Source: Pseudomonadota bacterium
GTDB lineage: Bacteria > Pseudomonadota > Gammaproteobacteria > Burkholderiales > Rhodocyclaceae
Assembly (NCBI GenBank): GCA_018241685.1
Contig: JAFEDJ010000012.1
Span: 1-64,000, forward strand
Direction of reading: 5' to 3'
Length of the DNA: 64,000 nt
Of this stretch, positions 16,427-22,801 are shown in pieces. Every line of letters starts with the position of its first letter. Position 1 is the first letter of the stretch. The notes under the pieces were generated by a model. It ran no database searches and was not told where the DNA came from. It saw only the letters and a program-made list of their open reading frames with translations. Made by a program: the position numbers and the translations under genes.

Positions 16427-16780
16427 ATGGCCCTCACAACAGCGCTGCCCATCTACAAGACGACCTACGACCTGCTCACCGTCGTTACACCCCTCACGGC
16501 CAACATGCCCAGGGCCCACAAGGCCACGCTGGGCAAGCGGCTGGCAGAGGAGAGCATGGATCTCGTCGTCTTGATATACCGTGCCAACAGCGCCCGGGAT
16601 AAAGCCCCTCACCTGCAGCAGCTCCTCGAGCGCATGCAGGTGGTGGAGCTGCTCCTGCGCCTGGCGCGCGATCTTCGACTGATCAGCACGGGGCAGTATG
16701 CCCGGGCAATCGAGCTGACAGACGCAATCGGAAAACAAGCCAACGGGTGGCGCAAGTATGCCGCACCGTCTGCCGCGTGA
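16427..16780 (+). CDS. avd: DGR accessory variability determinant (Avd-like)
   Basis: A 117-residue, basic, all-helical protein (YKTTYDLLTVVTPLTANMPR, LAEESMDLVVLIYRANS, MQVVELLLRLARDLRLI). This fits the Avd four-helix-bundle family, whose pentamer binds the reverse transcriptase and template RNA and is needed for mutagenic cDNA synthesis. It lies between the VR2 target and the template repeat, the normal avd position. Start ATG 16427. Identification is by fold signature plus context. Confidence 0.85.
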   Translation: MALTTALPIYKTTYDLLTVVTPLTANMPRAHKATLGKRLAEESMDLVVLIYRANSARDKAPHLQQLLERMQVVELLLRLARDLRLISTGQYARAIELTDAIGKQANGWRKYAAPSAA

Positions 16781-16948
16781 TCGTCATGGCGACCATGCCC
16801 GTACGGTTATTGAATCTGGTCGCGCCGCTGGCCGCCACGGCCACCGCCATGCACACAAGGGACATCCCCAGCTCCGGCTGGCATCGGTCCCGTGCAGTTG
16901 CCAGGCCGAGCAATTGGCAGGGTGACGTAGATAGCGCGACATCCCGTC

Positions 16949-17057
16949 GCAGTACGCCGGCAACGCCTCCAACGCCTGGAATCAGAACTTCGACAATGGC
17001 AACCAGAACAACAACGACAAGGGCTACAAGGGCCGCGTCCGCGCCGTCCGCAGATTC
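16949..17057 (+). repeat. DGR template repeat (TR)
   Basis: This 109-bp invariant template is very rich in AAC/AAT codons when read in the target frame (nine Asn codons in the variable half). Of its 24 adenines in the first 70 bp, 18 are altered in VR1 or VR2 or both; none of its 78 non-adenine positions is. The TR lies between avd and the reverse transcriptase and would be transcribed with them as the template RNA. Immediately 3' of CGCAGATTC the sequence diverges from the VRs. Confidence 0.95.
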
Positions 17058-18159
17058 AACGGGCTATGCTGGCCCCTCTTTTTCCGATCTGGTGCAGGCC
17101 TACTTCGACTGCAGGCGCGCCAAGCGCAACAGCGATAGCGCCCTGCGCTTTGAGATCGACCTGGAACACAACCTGGTCGATCTGTACGCCGAGCTGCGTG
17201 CAGACGCCTACACACCCGGGCGATCCATCTGCTTTGTGGTCACCCACCCGAAGCCTCGCGAGGTATGGGCTGCCGAGTTCCGGGACAGGGTGGTGCACCA
17301 CCTGCTGTACAACCACGTTGCTTCCTCGATCCACGCCCGCTTCATCTCGACCAGCTGCGCCTGCATTCCAGGCCGCGGCACGCTCTATGGTGCCCAGCGC
17401 CTCGAGGCGATGATTCGCAGTCAGACTCAGAACTGGAGCAAGCCAGCCTATTACCTTAAGGGCGACATCGCCAACTTCTTCGTCAGCATCAACAAGCAGA
17501 TCCTCTTCGAACTGCTGGCCAGACACATTACGGAATCGTGGTGGCTGGAGCTCGCCAGGCAGATCCTCTTCCACGACCCCCGCGAGAACTTCGAGCACCG
17601 GGGCAACCCGGCCCTGCTGCAGCGCGTACCACGGCACAAGCGCCTAGCGGAGCAGCCCGCGCACCTCGGCCTCCCCATTGGCAACCTCAGCAGCCAGTTC
17701 TTCGCGAACGTTTATCTCGACGTCCTGGACCAACACGTCAAGCACCGCCTCCACTTCCGGCATTACGTCCGGTACGTGGATGACTTCATCCTGCTCCACG
17801 ACTCGCCCGACCACCTCAACCACGCCCTGGCCGACATCTCAGCCCTGGTGCGCGAGCGCCTGGCCATCCAGCTCAACCCCTGCAAGACCATCTTGCAGCC
17901 CATCGCACGGGGCGTGGACTTCGTTGGGCACGTCATCAAGCCCTGGCGCCGCACTACCCGCCGAAAGACTGTGCAGCACGCGCTCGCCCGCCTCGAAACG
18001 AGCCCGACCGGTGACCTATACGAGCTGGGCAACAGCTATTTCGGGCTGCTCGGGCAAGCGACTCACAGCCACACCGATCGATCCCACATTGCCCTAGCGC
18101 TGATGAAGCGTGGGTACAGCGTCAATGCAGCACTGACCAAGACATTCCGGAGAAAGTAA
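16996..18159 (+). CDS. DGR-type reverse transcriptase
   Basis: This group-II-intron-like RT of the DGR clade makes adenine-mutagenised cDNA from the TR RNA. Visible motifs are DPK.RE-type HPKPREVWAAEFRDRVVHHL (motif 1/2), YLKGDIANFFVSIN (motif A), LPIGNLSSQFFANVYLD (motif 4, with the DGR hallmark IG..SSQ) and YVRYVDDFILL (catalytic YVDD near residue 260). The conserved domain starts at about 17077, but no ribosome site marks the start. ATG 16996, inside the TR, is the nearest in-frame ATG that keeps it whole (387 residues). The frame is open back to 16747, and ATG 16786, 6 bp after the avd stop, is an alternative. Confidence 0.92.
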   Translation: MATRTTTTRATRAASAPSADSTGYAGPSFSDLVQAYFDCRRAKRNSDSALRFEIDLEHNLVDLYAELRADAYTPGRSICFVVTHPKPREVWAAEFRDRVVHHLLYNHVASSIHARFISTSCACIPGRGTLYGAQRLEAMIRSQTQNWSKPAYYLKGDIANFFVSINKQILFELLARHITESWWLELARQILFHDPRENFEHRGNPALLQRVPRHKRLAEQPAHLGLPIGNLSSQFFANVYLDVLDQHVKHRLHFRHYVRYVDDFILLHDSPDHLNHALADISALVRERLAIQLNPCKTILQPIARGVDFVGHVIKPWRRTTRRKTVQHALARLETSPTGDLYELGNSYFGLLGQATHSHTDRSHIALALMKRGYSVNAALTKTFRRK

Positions 18160-18398
18160 TGCGCCTTTCCCCGCAACAACTCATCGACATCACCGGCCGC
18201 GTTCGACGCAAAGGCCAGGCCCAATGGTTCAAAGACTACCTGGGCACTGCTGTACCGTGCGATGAACGCGGCCCGATCATCACGCAGGCAGCGTATGAAG
18301 ATCTCGTCAAAAAGCAGCTTGGCGTGCTCGTCGGAGCCCCCGAAACACCGGCCAGCCGCAAGCCCGTCCTCATCCTTCGGGACGGCACACGCGTATGA
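18159..18398 (+). CDS. DUF4224 protein next to integrase
   Basis: A 79-residue protein starting MRLSPQQLIDITGRVRRKGQ, with GQAQWF and FKDYLG. This matches DUF4224 proteins (LT..EL..LTG.....Q..WL...G), which are routinely encoded just upstream of phage integrases and may act as excisionase-like helpers. Its ATG overlaps the RT stop and its stop overlaps the integrase start. Confidence 0.75.
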   Translation: MRLSPQQLIDITGRVRRKGQAQWFKDYLGTAVPCDERGPIITQAAYEDLVKKQLGVLVGAPETPASRKPVLILRDGTRV

Positions 18399-19528
18399 AC
18401 CGGCAGCGCGGCACGTCGCGGACACTGACCGGCTCCCGGATCTATATCCGCCGCGGCAAGTATCAGTACTACTCGCCGGTTCCGCTGGTGAATCCAGCCA
18501 CCGGGAAAGCCACGAAATGGCACCCTCTCTGCAAAGTAGAGGAGGGGGAACTCAAAGCACGCACACTGCTCGATGCACTCATCAACCGCCGCAATGAAGA
18601 GCCGGATGACGGAGACTTCCTGATCTGGTTCCGCAAGTGGAAAACCAAGATCGGCGAGAAGCGCACCAAAGACACGCCGACCGACCCCGCACGCGCTCAG
18701 GTATGGGAGACAGGCGGCAAGGCCCTGATGTCCGCGCTCGGCGTCGTCGAGGAAGCGTTCCGCAAGTCCAATCTTGCCGAGATCACCCCCTCCATCGTCG
18801 CCACATTTGTCGACCAGTGGGAAGGCCGGCGAAGCGCCCAAGCCTACCGCGGCCACCTCACAAAGTTCTTTGCATGGTGCTGCCGTAAGGGGCTGATGAA
18901 CACTAACCCAGCGCGCGAGGTCACTGTCGAGGCCCCACCCCAGCGCGACGTGTACATCACTGACGAGCAATACACCGCCATCCGTAATGCGTGCCTGGTC
19001 GGCAAAGACGGCCGGCCGACCCGCACGGGCGAAATGATCCAGTGCTACATGGACCTGCTCTACCTCATGTATCAACGCGGCACGGAGATCCGGCTGCTCA
19101 AATGGTCGGATGTAAAGGACGACGGAATCCTATTCAAGCCCACGAAGACCGAAAAATCCTCCGGCACCAAGGTACTGGTCCCCGTCGGCGCAGACGTCAA
19201 GACCGTCCTGGCAAAGCTCAAGCGCATCCGCAAGATTAACTCGATGTATGTGATCCACACCGAGCACGGCCAGCCCTACACGGCGCATGGAATCGGCAGT
19301 CTGTTCGAGCGCGCCTGCGAACGTGCCAAGGTTGAGGGCGTGACCCTCAAAGACATCCGGGCAAAGGCCGCTACCGATGCATCCAACAGCGGATACACCG
19401 ACGAGCAGATAAAGACAGCGCTGGCCCACACAGACGTTTCGACCACGCGGAAATACATCCGCAGCCGGCAAACCCCGGCCTCCGAAGTACAGATGCAGCT
19501 TCCCCCTGGCACAAAATCCAGCGGCTAA
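18395..19528 (+). CDS. Phage tyrosine-recombinase integrase
   Basis: A 377-residue tyrosine recombinase. It has an N-terminal arm-binding region, a SAM-like core-binding domain (residues ~110-180) and a C-terminal catalytic domain with Arg I (MYQRGTEIRLLKWSDV), a box II segment LKDIRAKAATD (Arg present; the usual His is Lys), a second His in LAHTDVSTTRKYI and the nucleophile Tyr. It catalyses integration and excision. It is the last gene of the rightward early operon, as int is in lambda, and marks the right end of the prophage. Confidence 0.92.
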   Translation: MNRQRGTSRTLTGSRIYIRRGKYQYYSPVPLVNPATGKATKWHPLCKVEEGELKARTLLDALINRRNEEPDDGDFLIWFRKWKTKIGEKRTKDTPTDPARAQVWETGGKALMSALGVVEEAFRKSNLAEITPSIVATFVDQWEGRRSAQAYRGHLTKFFAWCCRKGLMNTNPAREVTVEAPPQRDVYITDEQYTAIRNACLVGKDGRPTRTGEMIQCYMDLLYLMYQRGTEIRLLKWSDVKDDGILFKPTKTEKSSGTKVLVPVGADVKTVLAKLKRIRKINSMYVIHTEHGQPYTAHGIGSLFERACERAKVEGVTLKDIRAKAATDASNSGYTDEQIKTALAHTDVSTTRKYIRSRQTPASEVQMQLPPGTKSSG

Positions 19529-19702
19529 AGTTCATCTGGACACCCAGCATTGATGCGGGTTTCCGGACACTAGAAAAGCTAGTATTTGTTAGCCGGGTTT
19601 TTGAACTACGCAAAACGAATCAAAGGCTTATCAAAATAAATTGTGGTTGCATGGGGTGCAAGGTCACGTAGGCCTATGTCCCGCATCTTGGAGATGGGCG
19701 GT
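19529..19702. other. Prophage right end / probable att region
   Basis: This non-coding stretch after the integrase is AT-richer than its surroundings. It contains a short palindrome CTAGAAAAGCTAG but no gene. An attachment core is expected in or just after it. I cannot define the core without the left prophage end, which lies outside the window. Confidence 0.4.
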
Positions 19703-19840
19703 ACTGGGATCGAACCAGTGCTGCGTTATGAAGGAAACGCTCCCGTCGCTCTGACGGCGATGTTTGGGTACATCGATAGCCCGGACGGGGGTTTGATTCC
19801 CCCGGTGCCTGGCTTACGGGTTCGATTCCCGTTCCGGGCA
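19703..19840. other. Cluster of tRNA-3'-end-like fragments (attachment scar)
   Basis: Three T-arm-like stem-loops occur: ACTGG-TTCGATC-CCAGT on the minus strand (19703-19719), GGGGG-TTTGATT-CCCCC (19787-19803) and ACGGG-TTCGATT-CCCGT (19816-19832) on the plus strand. The last is followed by TCCGGGC-A, which pairs perfectly with GCCCGGA at 19779-19785. The enclosed length (about 62 nt) is too short for a normal tRNA and no full cloverleaf is seen. These look like partial tRNA 3' ends left by site-specific integration. Confidence 0.45.
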
Positions 19841-19940
19841 CCGTGACACCTGGAATCACAATCCAGTGCTCTGAACTGGCTGGCGGCAGAGATGGGATAC
19901 GGTCTAGGTCGGTGAGCGGTCGCCCCCCGCTGGCGTCGGA

Positions 19941-20225
19941 TTACGCTACCGCCAGTTCCACATGCTTCCCGGCCCGCGTCGCCAGTGTCACCAGCATGTC
20001 GAGGCTGAACTTGTCGTACTTGCCGCGTACCAGGTCGGAGACGCGGGACTGCCCGATCCCTAGCCGTTCCGCGGCCTGTTGCTGCGTCCAACCGTTCTCG
20101 GCAATGGCTTCACGCAAACTCACCATCAAGCCGGCTCGCAGGTTCAGTAGCGTGGCTTCTTCGGCAGAGAAGCCCAGGTCTGCAAACACGTTGCCGCTCG
20201 ATTCGATGATTGCTTCGTTGGTCAT
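19941..20225 (-). CDS. HigA-like antitoxin (XRE-family HTH)
   Basis: A 94-residue protein with an HTH at residues ~45-75 (GWTQQQAAERLGIGQSRVSD, LVRGKYDKFSLDMLV) typical of HigA-type/COG5606 antitoxins. It is encoded 3 bp downstream of a HigB-type toxin frame, the toxin-first order characteristic of higBA. It normally neutralises the toxin and represses the operon. It appears intact while the partner is frameshifted. Confidence 0.8.
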   Translation of the reverse strand: MTNEAIIESSGNVFADLGFSAEEATLLNLRAGLMVSLREAIAENGWTQQQAAERLGIGQSRVSDLVRGKYDKFSLDMLVTLATRAGKHVELAVA

Positions 20226-20228
20226 GGT

Positions 20229-20542
20229 TCAGCCTCCAAGCTGCTTGTAACGACGGGCGGCCAGCTCAATGTCTTCCTTGCGTGTCTTCTGAGTCTTCTT
20301 GTGGAAGGCGTGCGGCACGTACACGGCATCATCAAACTTGGCCACGTAGATCACGCGCCATTCCCCGAGCACATGGATACGAATCTCATAGGCACCGGAG
20401 CCAACGGCCAGCATCGGCTTGAAGTCGGAAGGCATCAGGCCAGACTGCACCGCGTGCAACTCGAAGCCGGCCTCCGGCGAGCCTCGGCGGGGAAGTCCTT
20501 GATGTCATCAAGACTGGAGCCGACAAAGCGGAGCGTTTTCAT
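20229..20542 (-). pseudogene. HigB-like toxin, frameshifted
   Basis: From ATG 20542 the first ~22 codons (MKTLRFVGSSLDDIKDFPAE) match the start of phage-derived Gp49/HigB-like RelE-superfamily toxins. The rest (YEIRIHVLGEWRVIYVAKF, then VYVPHAFHKKTQKT) is in another frame. A single missing base near 20475-20479 would join them (EARREAGFELHAV). As read, the N-terminal frame hits a stop soon after the shift. A sequencing error is possible, as is a truncated product from a downstream start. Confidence 0.7.
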
Positions 20543-20640
20543 GGACTGGAATTATCCAAATAGTTAGATAATCCATCAAGCAGCACGTCAGGGTGTCGAG
20601 CGCTCCTCAGTAAGAGCCCGGTGGGAACTTTCGCCACAGC

Positions 20641-21070
20641 TCAAAAGGCAAACCCCGCGTCTCCACCGACGACCAGACCTGCGAGAACCAGCGGCGCACC
20701 ATCTCGGACCGCTACGCAGTCAACAAGTGGTTCTCCGATGACGGTGTGTCGGGCGCAGTAGCCGCGACTCAGCGTGCAGGCCTTTCCGATCTCCTCGCGA
20801 TGTTCAACGATACCCAGTGCAAGCAGGCCAAGGCAGGCAAAAAGCCCCTGAAACTCAGCGAGGAGAAGGGCCTGTACCTGCTGATCGCTACCGCTGGCGC
20901 CAAGTATTGGCGCATGGACTACCGTTTTGCAGGCAAGCGGAAGACCTTGGCGCTGGGCGTCTATCCGGAAGCCCTGCTGAAGCGAGTGTTCCATGGTGTA
21001 GTGGAGCACTGGATTGCTCCAGACAACAAAACGCCAGGACGGGCCCGGCGTTGCTCGAAGAACGTAACTT
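20641..21070 (+). pseudogene. Composite remnant: serine-resolvase fragment joined to P4-type integrase N-terminus
   Basis: One frame reads resolvase-like sequence (RVSTDDQTCENQRRTI, KWFSDDGVSGAV; 20656-20799). From ATG 20800 it continues directly into the DUF4102 N-terminal domain of a P4-type integrase (LTLSEEKGLYLL-like: KLSEEKGLYLLIATAGAKYW, RFAGKRKTLALGVYPEA). After about 58 residues the integrase similarity stops and no catalytic domain follows. Both are remnants of mobile elements fused by deletion. The frame is open but unlikely to be functional. Confidence 0.7.
21000..21016 (+). repeat. 17-bp direct repeat, left copy (flanks Fic cassette)
   Basis: AGTGGAGCACTGGATTG is repeated exactly at 22547-22563. 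The two copies bracket the Fic gene and its operators, with the left copy lying in the integrase remnant. Confidence 0.7.
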
Positions 21071-21079
21071 GACCCATCC

Positions 21080-22426
21080 TCATCTTTTCGCTGCACGCTC
21101 AATGCGCTCTTTCAGATCCTCTGGAGCGTAGAAGACAAAGGATTGCCCTTGCTTGAACTTGTCGAGGAAGCCCAAGGCCTCCAGCTCGAGCAGGTCGGTT
21201 CGGGCCGTTTGATAAACCACGCTGTGAAACTGCTGATGTGCACTGACTCGATACGCCTCGCCTGGATTGCGAAGGGCGTGGGTGAGGAGAGTGCTCTGCC
21301 GGTGGTTGAGTCGTCCACGAAGCGCCGGTGAGCCAGCCAGCAGGCGCTGGGCATCTTTCTGTTCGTTGGTCTTGCGGGCAAGGTAGGCGTACAGCGCTTC
21401 GATGGACTTACGGATCGTGCCGAGCTGATGGAGAATGAAGTAGGTTGTGTCCCCTCCATCGGTTTCCGTGTGCAGGTAGGCGGTGACGTACTGAGCCGGC
21501 GCCTGGCGTAGAAACTGGGAGATGGAGAGAAACTCCATCAGCCAGTAGCCACTCCGGGCCATGGCCCAGTAAAACAGCGCACGAGCGGTGCGCCCGTTGC
21601 CATCCGCGAAAGGGTGGTCGTAGCCAATCATGAAGTGCAACAGAATGGCTCTTACGACGGGATGCACGAAAGGGGCACTCCCTTCGTCTGCATTTGCAAA
21701 GGCACACAGGCGCTCCAGGCGTGAAGGAAGTTCAGCCCAGTGCGGGGGATCGTGCAGAACCGTGCCACTCCTGTTATCTACCACTTTCACGTCGTCGCTT
21801 TGCCGCAGGCGCCCGGCATCGGAAGGGTCGTCTAGCGTGTCGGCGGTCAGCATCCGGTGAAGCTCCAGGATGCGTTCCGGGGTGATGGGTTGATCCCGCA
21901 GGCTCCGGATGTGCTCCATCGCGGTGTAGTTGTTGAAGATCATCGCCTCGCTGCGGTCCTTTGGGCGGCGTCCTTCCAGCAGCATGGCTTCCGCTACCCG
22001 CCGGGTCGTTGAAGCACCTTCCAACTGGCTGGAAGTAATTGCTTCCTCGATCAGTGAATGCAACAGGTAGCGTTCACGATTCTCATGGATTGGGGCGCTG
22101 GCTGGCGCCTGGATCTGGCCAGCGGCATCCCGGTCGATGTGGTGCAAATGAATCTGCACCGCCTCCGGTACGGCAAACCTTAATGGCTGTCCATGGCGGT
22201 CCAGCAGTGGCAGGAGCTTGAGGAGAGGAGTTCGCGCCAACCAGATCGACAGCCACCATTCTTCCGAGGAGAAGCCTTCTGGCGGTTCCCTGTGCCGAAG
22301 CTCATCCCAGTGCAGATAGCGCCCTGAAGTTGTGGCCTCCTGCAGTTCGATCAGTCGAGCGAGCTTATTGGGTTGAAGCTTCGCCAGGAAACCAGTCGGG
22401 TCTGGAGGCGAGAGGGGAATCTTCAT
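21080..22426 (-). CDS. Fic-domain protein (class II, self-inhibited)
   Basis: A 448-residue Fic enzyme that probably transfers AMP (or another nucleotide moiety) to a target protein. The catalytic loop HPFADGNGRTAR is complete (residues 271-282), with the catalytic His first. The N-terminal inhibitory helix carries SSQLEG (residues 132-137), the (S/T)xxxE(G/N) motif that places it in class II, where the inhibitory helix is in cis. A helical C-terminal winged-helix-like region follows (LRNPGEAYRVSAHQQFHSVV). The gene stands alone between mobile remnants. Two palindromes directly upstream suggest autoregulation. Confidence 0.88.
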   Translation of the reverse strand: MKIPLSPPDPTGFLAKLQPNKLARLIELQEATTSGRYLHWDELRHREPPEGFSSEEWWLSIWLARTPLLKLLPLLDRHGQPLRFAVPEAVQIHLHHIDRDAAGQIQAPASAPIHENRERYLLHSLIEEAITSSQLEGASTTRRVAEAMLLEGRRPKDRSEAMIFNNYTAMEHIRSLRDQPITPERILELHRMLTADTLDDPSDAGRLRQSDDVKVVDNRSGTVLHDPPHWAELPSRLERLCAFANADEGSAPFVHPVVRAILLHFMIGYDHPFADGNGRTARALFYWAMARSGYWLMEFLSISQFLRQAPAQYVTAYLHTETDGGDTTYFILHQLGTIRKSIEALYAYLARKTNEQKDAQRLLAGSPALRGRLNHRQSTLLTHALRNPGEAYRVSAHQQFHSVVYQTARTDLLELEALGFLDKFKQGQSFVFYAPEDLKERIERAAKR

Positions 22427-22429
22427 GTA

Positions 22430-22525
22430 GCTACTAATTTATGTGTGTTTTAGTAGCGGTTAGTGTATGCCAGGTCCAGCGCTTCAGGTAGCAAAAAGCT
22501 ACTAATTTATGTGTTAATTAGTAGC
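22430..22525. promoter_or_regulatory. Paired 28-bp palindromic operators upstream of fic
   Basis: GCTACTAATTTATGTG...TTAGTAGC occurs at 22430-22457 and again at 22498-22525. Both have 8-bp arms GCTACTAA/TTAGTAGC in a 28-bp span, and the first 16+ bases are identical between copies. The first copy starts 4 bp from the fic ATG. Centre-to-centre spacing is 68 bp. Confidence 0.7.
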
Positions 22526-22546
22526 TCTTGTGATGTGTCCCAATGC

Positions 22547-22563
22547 AGTGGAGCACTGGATTG
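22547..22563 (+). repeat. 17-bp direct repeat, right copy
   Basis: An exact copy of AGTGGAGCACTGGATTG at 21000-21016; see that entry. Confidence 0.7.
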
Positions 22564-22801
22564 GGATTCCGGGGGCCACTGGTGCCCAGGAAGGGAATCG
22601 GTCCACCGGCCCGTCCCTCGGTCGGGAGAGTGCTCACAGCTCACAGGACCGCGAGGCAAGCGGGCATGGCTGAGAACAACGCAGCATCAAGCGCCCAACG
22701 CGCCCCTCAATAGAGGCCGTTCGAGCTTGTACCGGCACGAACGCTCTTCCCCGGTTCGTGCAGCGTAGAGCTACGGGTACAACGTTGGGCAGCTTGGATG
22801 C
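22564..22801. other. Non-coding junction
   Basis: I see no gene or clear signal between the right repeat and the end of the chemoreceptor gene. It is the boundary between the mobile-remnant zone and the chromosomal backbone. Confidence 0.5.

Noticed and set aside
11971..17057. Direct repeats considered as a CRISPR array or an ordinary gene duplication
   Set aside because: Only three copies, kilobases apart, and differences confined to one base type; the adenine-only pattern fits a DGR and not a CRISPR or random divergence.
19643..20091. Small open frames across the tRNA-like fragments (both strands)
   Set aside because: Their peptides are the kind produced by translating tRNA 3' ends (GNRTRKPGTGG, GTGIEPVSQ) and are a known annotation artefact.
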